A DNA stretch of 64,000 bases from Shewanella ulleungensis (lineage in GTDB: Bacteria; Pseudomonadota; Gammaproteobacteria; Enterobacterales; Shewanellaceae): the NCBI RefSeq assembly GCF_014648315.1, contig NZ_BMQW01000005.1, forward strand, positions 1-64,000, read 5' to 3'. Below, in pieces: positions 46,096-53,859 of this stretch (position 1 is the stretch's first letter; every line of letters begins with the position of its first letter). Made by a program: the position numbers and the translations under genes. The notes beneath the pieces are model-generated. The model was not told the origin of the DNA and searched no databases. It saw only the letters and a program-made list of their open reading frames with translations.

Positions 46096-47091
46096 ATGAC
46101 CATACCAATATTGATATGTGATGATTCTGCATTAGCCAGAAAACAAATGGCACGCACCCTACCGAAAGATTGGGACGTTGAGATTAGCTACGCCACAAAT
46201 GGTGCAGAAGGTCTCGATGTTATCCGTGCGGGTAAAGGTGAAATAGTATTTCTCGACCTTAACATGCCCGTAATGGACGGTTACGAAGTACTCCAAGCAG
46301 TACAACAACAAGATTTGCCAGCACTGATTATCGTGGTGTCAGGCGATATTCAAATTAAAGCCCATGAACGGGTTAAAGCATTAGGTGCGCTCGACTTTAT
46401 TCAAAAGCCTGTTAGCGCCGATGCCATCAGTAACATCTTGCAAGAGTATGGCATCCTGACTCTAACCCAAGGCAATAAAGTCGACGAAACACCAATGATG
46501 AAGGTGGATATGCGCGATGCATGCCAAGAAATCGCTAACGTTGCGATGGGGCGCGCCGCCGATTTATTAGCTAAATTACTCGATGTCTTCGTATTACTGC
46601 CTATTCCAAATGTTAACGTACTTGAAGTGAGCGAGCTCACCATGGCATTGAAGGCGACTGAACGCAGCTCTACTGTGTCTGGGCTTTGCCAAGGATTTAT
46701 TGGTGCAGGCATTGCTGGTGAAGCACTGTTGTTGTTCCATGACTCTAGTTTTGAGGACATGGCGAAGCTCATGGGGTTAGACAACCCAAATGACGCGACT
46801 ACCGAAATAGAAGTGATGATGGACACTGGTAATGTGCTCATTGGCGCTTTTTTAAATGGTATTTCAGAACAGCTCGATATGAAGTTCAGTCAGGCACATC
46901 CAGTGGTGCTTGGTAGACATTGCAGCGTTAACGAACTCATACACGATAATTCGGAAAAGTGGCAGCGTACTCTCGCAATGGAGATTAATTACCGCATTGA
47001 AGATTACAATATCCAATGCGACTTATTACTACTGTTTACAGAAGATTCAATCCCTACGCTTAACTACAAGCTCGGCTACCTACTCGACTAA
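46096..47091 (+). CDS. Response regulator with C-terminal CheC-like domain
   Basis: Cytosolic protein of 331 residues. The receiver occupies about 1-120 with acidic pocket ICDD, phospho-acceptor D54 (FLDLNMP) and K in QKPV. The C-terminal part (about 135-330) is CheC/CheX-like: DACQEIANVAMGRAADLL gives the CheC helix with E and N that form the phosphatase site, and a second similar helix is EIEVMMDTGNVLIGAFLNG. CheC proteins remove phosphate from receivers such as CheY, so this protein may dephosphorylate another receiver or control itself. It is 17 bases before a PAS-GGEEF gene, so the two are an operon. Confidence 0.9.
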   Translation: MTIPILICDDSALARKQMARTLPKDWDVEISYATNGAEGLDVIRAGKGEIVFLDLNMPVMDGYEVLQAVQQQDLPALIIVVSGDIQIKAHERVKALGALDFIQKPVSADAISNILQEYGILTLTQGNKVDETPMMKVDMRDACQEIANVAMGRAADLLAKLLDVFVLLPIPNVNVLEVSELTMALKATERSSTVSGLCQGFIGAGIAGEALLLFHDSSFEDMAKLMGLDNPNDATTEIEVMMDTGNVLIGAFLNGISEQLDMKFSQAHPVVLGRHCSVNELIHDNSEKWQRTLAMEINYRIEDYNIQCDLLLLFTEDSIPTLNYKLGYLLD

Positions 47092-47108
47092 CGCTGGATA
47101 ATTCTATT

Positions 47109-48065
47109 ATGTCAAATGACCAAAGTGCGATGAACGAACTACACTGGCTAATCGATATGGTACAAACCATTGAAGTAGGTCTAGTGGTACTCGATCGCGA
47201 CTATAATATTCAGCTGTGGAACGGGTTTATGGAAAACCACAGCGGCGTGTCGCCTAATTCAATTAAAGGCGATAACTTATTTGAAAAGTTTCCCGAGTTG
47301 CCTGCTGATTGGCTTAAGCAAAAGATGGAGTCGGTATTTGTATTAAAAAACCGGACTTTTATTAGCTGGGAACAGCGCCCATATGTATTCAAATTTAAAA
47401 ATTATCGTCCGGTTACTGGCCGCGCTGATTTTATGTTCCAAAACATCACCCTGTTACCACTAGCATCGCTTACTGGGCAAATTACTCATATCAGCATTAT
47501 TGTTTATGATGTTACCGACATCGCGGTCAACAAATTACAATTAAAAGCCGCCAATGAGCAATTAGAAGAGTTGAGTCAAACCGATGGTTTAACCCAACTG
47601 CACAATCGTCGTCATTGGCAGCTTTGCATGGAAAAAGAGTTTGAGCGTCATTCACGCTATGGCGATACCTCAACATTAGTCATGATCGATATCGACAACT
47701 TTAAACAAGTTAACGACAAATATGGCCACCCTGCTGGCGATAAAGTCATTCAGCATATTGCATATCTATTAAAACAGTCGCTACGCGAAACTGATTGCGC
47801 AGGCAGATACGGCGGAGAAGAGTTTGCGGTTGTGCTGTCAAAAACCACGGCTGACGAAGCATTACACTTTACTGAGCGCCTAAGACAACGTATTGAAGAG
47901 TCTGAAGTTGCATTCGATAACCGCCTCATTAAAGTCACAGTCAGTTTAGGCATTAACGATCTTAGTTCGCAAATTGATAACAGTTCTAACTGGTTATCTG
48001 GCGCAGACAAAGCACTATATATTGCTAAACAAGAAGGCCGTAATAAGAGTGTGGTATTCAAGTAG
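47109..48065 (+). CDS. PAS-GGDEF diguanylate cyclase
   Basis: Cytosolic diguanylate cyclase of 318 residues. An N-terminal PAS domain (about 10-145, with VLDRDYNIQLWNGFMENHSG) is joined by a coiled coil to a GGDEF domain with the active variant GGEEF at 235-239. RETD, five residues before it, is an inhibitory I-site, so c-di-GMP should feed back. It has no membrane segment. It shares an operon with the REC-CheC protein, whose phosphorylation state could control it by direct contact (inference). A strong terminator follows. Confidence 0.94.
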   Translation: MSNDQSAMNELHWLIDMVQTIEVGLVVLDRDYNIQLWNGFMENHSGVSPNSIKGDNLFEKFPELPADWLKQKMESVFVLKNRTFISWEQRPYVFKFKNYRPVTGRADFMFQNITLLPLASLTGQITHISIIVYDVTDIAVNKLQLKAANEQLEELSQTDGLTQLHNRRHWQLCMEKEFERHSRYGDTSTLVMIDIDNFKQVNDKYGHPAGDKVIQHIAYLLKQSLRETDCAGRYGGEEFAVVLSKTTADEALHFTERLRQRIEESEVAFDNRLIKVTVSLGINDLSSQIDNSSNWLSGADKALYIAKQEGRNKSVVFK

Positions 48066-48124
48066 CCAGCGCTAAATGACAGGCATAATCATTAGCACAA
48101 GTGATAAATGTAGAACCGATCAAT

Positions 48125-48157
48125 AAAAAAACGCTCATCATTGATGAGCGTTTTTTT
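48125..48157. terminator. Bidirectional terminator
   Basis: AAAAAAACGCTCATCA and TGATGAGCGTTTTTTT form a near-continuous palindrome. It ends the REC-CheC/GGEEF operon and the convergent rraB gene. Confidence 0.92.
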
Positions 48158-48175
48158 ATTGTTTACAGAAGAGGA

Positions 48176-48607
48176 TTAGTGAAACGAATCAGCATCATCT
48201 TCGTCAAAATCATCATCTTCAAATTCGTCATCGTCGTCTTCAGCATCTGCTTCATCACCGACAAAGTAAGTTCCCCAACCGTCGTAATCAACTTTTTGCT
48301 TAACGGCAAGCTGAATCAACTGTTCACATGCCTTATCAAGCAATGGCGTTTCTAACTTATGATGCGCAATAGCGTCAAAGCAAAAAATGACTGAACCATC
48401 GTCTAATTCCATTTCTTCGGCATCATTAACTTCAAAGCCAAGCTTAAATGCATCAACAGCGGCCTTTTCTAAACGATCAAAGTTGGTCGCCGAAAAATGA
48501 TGTTCAATTGTATATTCCGCATCAGGCTCTGAACCATCAGCAAGTAAGGCATCAACAATTTCGCGGTTTTCAGCAAATTGCTCTTTTAACTGACGCTCGA
48601 CAGACAT
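48176..48607 (-). CDS. rraB: Regulator of RNase E activity RraB
   Basis: Cytosolic inhibitor protein of 143 residues that binds RNase E and changes mRNA decay and degradosome make-up. The N-terminal part holds family motifs ([21 protein letters not shown], cut here at [27 protein letters not shown]). [16 protein letters not shown] leads into a tail made almost only of Asp and Glu (residues about 120-143), as in other RraB proteins. The ATG follows AACGGAGTAATCC. plsC lies upstream on the same strand, 81 bases away. Confidence 0.95.
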   Translation of the reverse strand: MSVERQLKEQFAENREIVDALLADGSEPDAEYTIEHHFSATNFDRLEKAAVDAFKLGFEVNDAEEMELDDGSVIFCFDAIAHHKLETPLLDKACEQLIQLAVKQKVDYDGWGTYFVGDEADAEDDDDEFEDDDFDEDDADSFH

Positions 48608-48688
48608 GGATTACTCCGTTAATAAACACATATAAATTTTAGCTAATTATACCCAAACTAAAGTAAGTTGCGAACTTATCAACGCAGC

Positions 48689-49438
48689 TTAGTTTTTAAC
48701 GGCTTGATTTAATGCTAAAGCTTCTTTATTTAATTCTACCAGTCTTGCTGACATGGTTTCATGAACTTCAGCACTAAAGGCTTTAACGTCATTTTTAGTT
48801 AATCCTTCCGTCGGCATCGGCGCCATCATTTCAACAATCACGACACCATTATTCCAACGATTTAACTTAATATGGTTCTGACATGAAGCTAATACCGGTA
48901 CTACAGGCACTTGTGCAGCGATAGCCGTGTGAAATGCGCCCACTTTGAATGGTAATAAACCGCGACCGCGTGAACGCGTCCCCTCAGGAAAAATCCACAC
49001 AGATAACAGCTTAGTTTTCATTTTCTCGACCGTTTTAGCCATCGTATCAAACGCGCTATGACGGTTTTTACGGTCAATCAGAATATTGCCAGACAACCAA
49101 TAAATCTGCCCAAACAATGGCATCCACGCCAAACTCTTTTTACCTAGGCTTACGGTACCTTTTGGTACAGCAGAGGTGTGAGTGAACAAATCGAAGTTGT
49201 TTTGATGGTTTGCTAAATAAATGCACGGCTGTGGCATATCACTGACAGGATGAACCCGAGTAATCACTTTTATACCCAGCACTGGCGCAACAGAGGAAAA
49301 AATCTTAGCCACGACATGAACGTTATTGCGATGCATTGGCCTTAAAAGGCAAAAAAACATCACAAAAACAAAGGCTAAAAATAATAGCACGGCGAGAATA
49401 ATTAAACGAGCGATTAGCAGCACAGCATACTCCTGCAA
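48689..49438 (-). CDS. plsC: 1-acyl-sn-glycerol-3-phosphate acyltransferase PlsC
   Basis: Inner-membrane enzyme that adds the second acyl chain to lysophosphatidic acid in phospholipid synthesis. Of 249 residues, the first 35 form a membrane segment. Catalytic motifs are NHQNNFD (the H-x4-D box, near 74-80), and FPEGTRSRGRG near 150. The length matches the family. It lies between the zinc permease gene and rraB on the same strand; two hairpins separate it from the zinc operon. Confidence 0.93.
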   Translation of the reverse strand: MQEYAVLLIARLIILAVLLFLAFVFVMFFCLLRPMHRNNVHVVAKIFSSVAPVLGIKVITRVHPVSDMPQPCIYLANHQNNFDLFTHTSAVPKGTVSLGKKSLAWMPLFGQIYWLSGNILIDRKNRHSAFDTMAKTVEKMKTKLLSVWIFPEGTRSRGRGLLPFKVGAFHTAIAAQVPVVPVLASCQNHIKLNRWNNGVVIVEMMAPMPTEGLTKNDVKAFSAEVHETMSARLVELNKEALALNQAVKN

Positions 49439-49511
49439 AATAATTGGCGACAGTATAACGATGCAGGTCTAGGGACTCAATTATTTTGTTTACATATGTA
49501 CGCTGAAATAC

Positions 49512-49588
49512 TCTGCCCTGCTATACAGGGCAGAATAACACGTTTTATGTGACAACCATGCGACATTCCTAGGCTACAGGAATGTCGC
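49512..49588. terminator. Two strong hairpins between the zinc operon and plsC
   Basis: TCTGCCCTG pairs with CAGGGCAGA (512-520 with 526-534 of the 49-kb block) and GCGACATTCCT pairs with AGGAATGTCGC (560-570 with 578-588). Neither has a T run, so they may be mRNA stabilisers or weak terminators rather than classical ones. Confidence 0.5.
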
Positions 49589-49620
49589 GATGTCTAATGA
49601 TGTAATAGCAACGCTACTAA

Positions 49621-50388
49621 CTAAGCCGTTGTAGGACGAAGTTTGAGTAATTGCCTAAACACTAGCGCGCTGATCGCTAATGTCGCGACAATAGCTGCAC
49701 CGCTAGGTAGGTCATAGTTAGCAGATAATAATAAGCCTGCAACATATCCAATGATACCTACCGTATAAGCCCATCCAAGTTTATATTTACCTAAGTATTT
49801 GTTTAATGCCAATGCCGGTAAAATAAGGGTGCTAAACACTAAATACACCCCTACTAGTTCTACCGATAAAGTAATCACTAACGCAAATAAAAAGTAAAAA
49901 CCTGCCCCGTCGAGTATATTGGGCTTTAGCGCAATGAATGCCAAAATAACAACAGACACCACAGCAGGTATCATTAGCTGTGACCAACTCACCCACAAAA
50001 TTTGCCCAGACATAAGCTGTTTTAATAATTCAGCACCATGAGGGTCGTTTGCCAGCAATAACATAGCCGCCACTGCGCTTAACACATAAAAGCAGCCAAT
50101 CATTGCTTCAAGTTCACCTGTCAGTCGCTTGGCCATCCATGCGATAACGCCAGCACCTGCAAGCGCAAACAGTGCCGGCATCCACATATGAACAAAAGGT
50201 AAACCTTCTACATCATGATCAATGTGAGACACTATCGCACCTAACGCTGCCACTTGTGCAATAGCCAGGTCGATAAAAATAATACCGCGCTTCAGCACTT
50301 GTTGGCCTAACAACACATGAGTTGATAACACCAACAAACCTGCCGCTAACGCTGGTAATAATATCGATAGAAGCTCAACATCTAACAT
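49621..50388 (-). CDS. Metal ABC transporter permease, ZnuB-like
   Basis: Integral membrane protein of the ABC-3 family (zinc/manganese uptake), 255 residues and about eight to nine helices. The chosen ATG at 50388 gives MLDVELLSILLPALAAGLLV, four bases after the ZnuA-like stop; a longer frame would overlap that gene. Family marks include KRGIIFIDLAIAQVAALGA near 42-60 and GAGFYFLFALVITLSVELVG near 177, cut here to ALVITLSVELVG. It should form the channel for the ion delivered by the upstream binding protein. The ATPase (ZnuC) expected beside it is missing from the operon. Confidence 0.9.
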   Translation of the reverse strand: MLDVELLSILLPALAAGLLVLSTHVLLGQQVLKRGIIFIDLAIAQVAALGAIVSHIDHDVEGLPFVHMWMPALFALAGAGVIAWMAKRLTGELEAMIGCFYVLSAVAAMLLLANDPHGAELLKQLMSGQILWVSWSQLMIPAVVSVVILAFIALKPNILDGAGFYFLFALVITLSVELVGVYLVFSTLILPALALNKYLGKYKLGWAYTVGIIGYVAGLLLSANYDLPSGAAIVATLAISALVFRQLLKLRPTTA

Positions 50389-50392
50389 GGCG

Positions 50393-51298
50393 TTATTTAA
50401 CCCCGTTAAGTAGAGTAAATAAACTGTCATATAGGCTGAATAAGTCTTTGCTTTGATCATTACCACCAACAGACATAGGCAACATCACAACAGGTAAATT
50501 GGCTCGTTCACCTAGCCATTTGGCACCACGCTCATCTTGGTATGACGCAACAATAACCGCCATAACATCGCCTTTTTCTGCGCGAGTCAATAAGCTTGCT
50601 AAGTGGCTACTTGTTGGTGCTAACCCTGGTTTAGGCTCAAGATCAGCCACTTGCTCTATTCCAACCCAGTTAAATAAATAACGGAAACTAGAGTGATAAG
50701 CGATAACCTTTTTACCGGCTAAATCTTTAGCTTGAGCCTGCCACTGGGGGATTTTAGCCTCCCAACGTTGGCTAAAATCAGCTAAAGATTGTTGATACTC
50801 ACTACTATTTTGTGGATCAATTTCAATCAATTTTGCGCTAAGGGCTTTAGCAACACTCAACAAACGTTGTGGGTCTAAATGCAAATGAGGATTTCCCTTT
50901 GCATGAACATCGCCCATTGAGCGGTCAACGCTGGTGAGTTTATCTAACGTATCGATTTGCTCTGCGGCAAAAAACAAGCCTTTATCGGTTGATTTAACCT
51001 TAGGGTTAGATGCCTTCATCTGCAGCATCGGCAACCAGCCAATTTCTAAATCGGCACCGGCACACACCACTAAATCAGCCTGGCGCATTTTAGCAATTAA
51101 GCTTGGACGCGCCTGCACTTGATGAGGGTCTTGCATGGCTGTCGTTGCTGAATATACGTCTGCCGACGGCGCTAAGGTTTTAGCTAAGGCACCGTATTCA
51201 GCTTCACAAGCAAACACGTTAAGTTCCGCTTTTGCTGTCGCGGTAAACAACAGTGGCATTACTGCCACTGCTAAAAGCATTTTAGAATTGATGCGCAC
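50393..51298 (-). CDS. Metal-binding periplasmic protein, ZnuA-like
   Basis: Periplasmic solute-binding protein of the cluster A-I (zinc/manganese) family, 301 residues with signal peptide to about residue 24. Likely metal ligands are the His of DPHQVQARPS near 58, the His residues of GNPHLHLDP near 137-141 and of AYHSSFRYLF near 202. The His-rich loop of E. coli ZnuA is absent. The start is GTG at 51298, six bases after AGGAG and inside the end of the porin gene (17-base overlap); an ATG at 51280 is the alternative but would leave a signal peptide without positive charge. Zinc rather than manganese is inferred from the His-rich neighbour. Confidence 0.92.
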   Translation of the reverse strand: MRINSKMLLAVAVMPLLFTATAKAELNVFACEAEYGALAKTLAPSADVYSATTAMQDPHQVQARPSLIAKMRQADLVVCAGADLEIGWLPMLQMKASNPKVKSTDKGLFFAAEQIDTLDKLTSVDRSMGDVHAKGNPHLHLDPQRLLSVAKALSAKLIEIDPQNSSEYQQSLADFSQRWEAKIPQWQAQAKDLAGKKVIAYHSSFRYLFNWVGIEQVADLEPKPGLAPTSSHLASLLTRAEKGDVMAVIVASYQDERGAKWLGERANLPVVMLPMSVGGNDQSKDLFSLYDSLFTLLNGVK

Positions 51299-52490
51299 CG
51301 TGAGCTCCTAATGACATGACATATTGTAAAGTAACGATATTATCGTCTTCGAAACCATCAAAGTTAGTACCTTGCTGATGGGTATACTGCAAGCGCACAG
51401 TAGAGAAATGGCTGCTGTGCCATGCTAGGCTAACTTCAGTTTCTTTCAGCTTTTGCGGATCTAAATGATCTTCATGAATTTCAAACGTATCCACTTCACC
51501 ATAACGCACACCGGCAGACCAGCTTGGAGAGAACTGATAAACGCTGCTTAAATACCAACCTTCATGATAATCATCACCGCTTAATTCATGGTCATGGTCA
51601 TCTACATCACCGACATCATCAACATGTCCTGGTTCTTCACCAAAAATGTCTGTCACTCTGAAGTATTCACCGCTTACAGTAAGATTTTGGTACTTGTAGT
51701 TACCATTAGGTGCCCACTTGTAAACAAAATCAGCGATGTAAGTATTTTCACCTGTATATGAAGCACTGTGGCTGTGCTCATGCTCATCAGCGACTTCCTC
51801 TTCTTCATCGTCATGTTCTTCGGCATAGCCTAAGCCATTTTCATTGCGTAAATAACTCAACCCTAGCTGCCATGAACTCTCAACCCCAATATCGCCACCA
51901 ATTTTGGTTAACGCAGTAAACACACCGACATCGTCAAAATCACGCTCGCCATGTTCGTCAGCAGCGCGCAAACTGTCCCCGCCAAATGCTTCAAGGCCCA
52001 TGGTCCAGTACAGATCAGTTGGGGCAACATAACTTAAGCGCAAACCATCATCAAAATAATGACCGCCTAAAAAAGCACGATATGCTGCAGGGCGCTCAGA
52101 GAATGCATCCGTATGTAGATGTTGATTATTTAAGTAACCAACATCAGACAAGAAACGACCCGCTCGCACAGACAAACCACTTGGTAGCGCTAACGTTTGA
52201 ATAAACGCTTCTTCTAGATTTAATTCAGTTTCACCGTCGTGAGACTCCACCACTGCGGTCACTTTCCCGTAGAACATTTCATCAATATTGGCACTTAACG
52301 CCAATTCCGTTTCACCTAAACCAAAGCCTTCGGCACGCTCAGCCAGTGGGCGATCGCCCGTTTGATAATAACCGTCTAATACAGCACTAATATTAGGATT
52401 CGTTAAGCTTGAGTCTTCAGCCATTGCCGAATAAGAACTAACAGCACAAGCCAGTGCCAATAAAGAAACGCGAGTGTTTAACGCAGACAT
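51282..52490 (-). CDS. Outer-membrane porin with His/Asp-rich loops, probably zinc uptake
   Basis: Beta-barrel protein of 402 residues with a signal peptide ending SAMA near residue 25. Amphipathic strands fill most of the body (GLSVRAGRFLSDVGY, SAGVRYGEVDTF). Three stretches are rich in His, Asp and Glu: EEHDDEEEEVADEHEHSHS near 225, GHVDDVGDVDDHDHELSG near 285 and EIHEDHLDP near 340. They are probably surface loops that collect metal. The ATG at 52490 follows TTGGAGATATC. It is the first gene of the porin-ZnuA-ZnuB operon. The family matches putative zinc-regulated porins of marine Gammaproteobacteria. Confidence 0.85.
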   Translation of the reverse strand: MSALNTRVSLLALACAVSSYSAMAEDSSLTNPNISAVLDGYYQTGDRPLAERAEGFGLGETELALSANIDEMFYGKVTAVVESHDGETELNLEEAFIQTLALPSGLSVRAGRFLSDVGYLNNQHLHTDAFSERPAAYRAFLGGHYFDDGLRLSYVAPTDLYWTMGLEAFGGDSLRAADEHGERDFDDVGVFTALTKIGGDIGVESSWQLGLSYLRNENGLGYAEEHDDEEEEVADEHEHSHSASYTGENTYIADFVYKWAPNGNYKYQNLTVSGEYFRVTDIFGEEPGHVDDVGDVDDHDHELSGDDYHEGWYLSSVYQFSPSWSAGVRYGEVDTFEIHEDHLDPQKLKETEVSLAWHSSHFSTVRLQYTHQQGTNFDGFEDDNIVTLQYVMSLGAHGAHQF

Positions 52491-52582
52491 GATATCTCCA
52501 AAATACAACAAATAGCCGACTTTCTAAGTATGAATACACCGGCTGAATAACAGAAAAATTGGTTTACCTAAATCTGGGGTAA

Positions 52583-52597
52583 AAGATTGATAATCTT
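52583..52597. promoter_or_regulatory. Possible operator palindrome upstream of the zinc operon
   Basis: AAGATTGATAATCTT is a perfect palindrome except for its central GAT, 93 bases upstream of the porin start. It does not match the gammaproteobacterial Zur consensus, which I sought in 52491-52758 without success. The rest of this interval shows nothing certain. Confidence 0.3.
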
Positions 52598-52758
52598 ATT
52601 GATTAAACGCTGTTAAACTTGCTATTTAGCTTTGCTAATTACTGTGAATTAACACCGCAATAGCTTATCTATTGCAGATCAATAAACACTACTAGCAAAG
52701 TAAAAGACTGTTTTAGTGTCGTTTACTATCCCGAATTTAGGTTAAATACTGTGTTGGA

Positions 52759-53049
52759 TTAACGAGATACTGGCGGGGCGCGGCTTTGGTAATAAGCATG
52801 AAATACGCTAAGCAGAAATGGCAGCGTAAATTGTTGACGTTCGAAGGTTTGCTTACTTGCGGTAAACACAAGTTCGCTGCTGTGAATGGTTTTATTTAAC
52901 TGATGTTGGTGAAAACATAAGGTACAGTGATTTTGCACCCCATCATCAAGATGGCGAACCGAGTGCGCAGATGCAGCAATAGACAGCACAATCAAAATGG
53001 CACTGAGCCAGATTGCGATCGTTTGTCTAATGTGGATGCGTGAACTCAA
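52759..53049 (-). CDS. Small exported protein with Cys/His cluster beside the zinc operon
   Basis: Protein of 96 residues starting at TTG (53049) with GATGGAATAG upstream. A single hydrophobic segment (about 10-28) resembles a signal peptide or anchor. Then HSVRHLDDGVQNHCTLCFHQHQ (cut here to NHCTLCFHQHQ) gives a CxxC with four His, a likely metal site. It resembles short DUF2946/DUF2607-like proteins found near metal transport genes; this is from memory and uncertain. It lies 268 bases upstream of the porin gene on the same strand and may belong to the zinc response. Confidence 0.6.
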   Translation of the reverse strand: MSSRIHIRQTIAIWLSAILIVLSIAASAHSVRHLDDGVQNHCTLCFHQHQLNKTIHSSELVFTASKQTFERQQFTLPFLLSVFHAYYQSRAPPVSR

Positions 53050-53264
53050 AAGATTCTATTCCATCAGGTTAATAAATGTGAGTACTAGTGTAAAATAGCC
53101 GTGCTGAAAAGCAACACATAGATTGTGACAAATCATGACCATGAGTGACAAATAAAAACATCATTGTCGACTTTTTCATCACCTTGGGCGTTTTTAAGAT
53201 AAGCTTAAGCTGTGGCTCATACCATTAACAAAATAGACAATACCAATTCAATAGGACCTGCATC

Positions 53265-53390
53265 ATGGCACAATTTATTCGCGACAATATCGGCATCATA
53301 TTAGTTATGGTCATCGTAGGCATTGTCGTGCTCGGCGGAATTTACTATGTAGAGTCATCATTAGAAAGCCAAGTTATCGTGGTAGACTAA
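53265..53390 (+). CDS. 41-residue single-span membrane protein
   Basis: ATG at 53265 follows AGGACC. The product (MAQFIRDNIGIILVMV..., ending SLESQVIVVD) has one strong transmembrane segment (about 9-28) with a short charged N-terminus and a polar tail. Its composition and codon use are protein-like and the ribosome binding site is good, so I take it as real although it is very short. Function unknown. It is convergent with the CxxC membrane protein gene, 16 bases away. Confidence 0.6.
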   Translation: MAQFIRDNIGIILVMVIVGIVVLGGIYYVESSLESQVIVVD

Positions 53391-53406
53391 ACGATTCCGA
53401 CCACGC

Positions 53407-53730
53407 TTATTGCTTGTTTATGCTAGCGTCATCTTCTGGCGCTTCAACCATTTTTAAATGATCCATAATGTGTGACAACCCTACTACAATCACCGCTAAA
53501 ATAATCAATGGTGTGGTGATATGGGTAATGTCTTCCAAAAAATAAGCGACTAACGCCGCTATCACACCACTATAAAAACCGATTATTTTAATCAAGGCTA
53601 ACGCTTTATTGTGCCCAAGCCATGCAGCACAGTGCGGGCATTGCACCTCAACCGATAACCCTTTGCCGCGGCTTTCTGTGACTTTTGCAATAGAAAAGTG
53701 TTTGTAACAATGGGCGCATTGCAGTGCCAT
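53407..53730 (-). CDS. Zinc-ribbon membrane protein of unknown function
   Basis: Protein of 107 residues. Two CxxC pairs, CAHC (5-8) and CPHC (31-34), form a zinc ribbon at the N-terminus, followed by two transmembrane segments (about 45-65 and 70-90) and a charged tail (EAPEDDASINKQ). The ribbon faces the cytoplasm if the tail does. No family name comes to mind. It is a single-gene unit, divergent from the MscS gene. Confidence 0.75.
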   Translation of the reverse strand: MALQCAHCYKHFSIAKVTESRGKGLSVEVQCPHCAAWLGHNKALALIKIIGFYSGVIAALVAYFLEDITHITTPLIILAVIVVGLSHIMDHLKMVEAPEDDASINKQ

Positions 53731-53859
53731 GTTGTGTACCTTTAATCAATAATGGCCGCAAGTTTAACAAATAACCCGGCTAATAACATCGCTGAACGTA
53801 GCTCCACTAGTGGTTTTCTACTATCATAATCGCAACTTAGCCTCATAGGACGCGCTTAG

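Noticed and set aside
52491..52758. A Zur box upstream of the zinc operon
   Set aside because: No stretch matched the gammaproteobacterial Zur consensus; only an unrelated 15-base palindrome was found.
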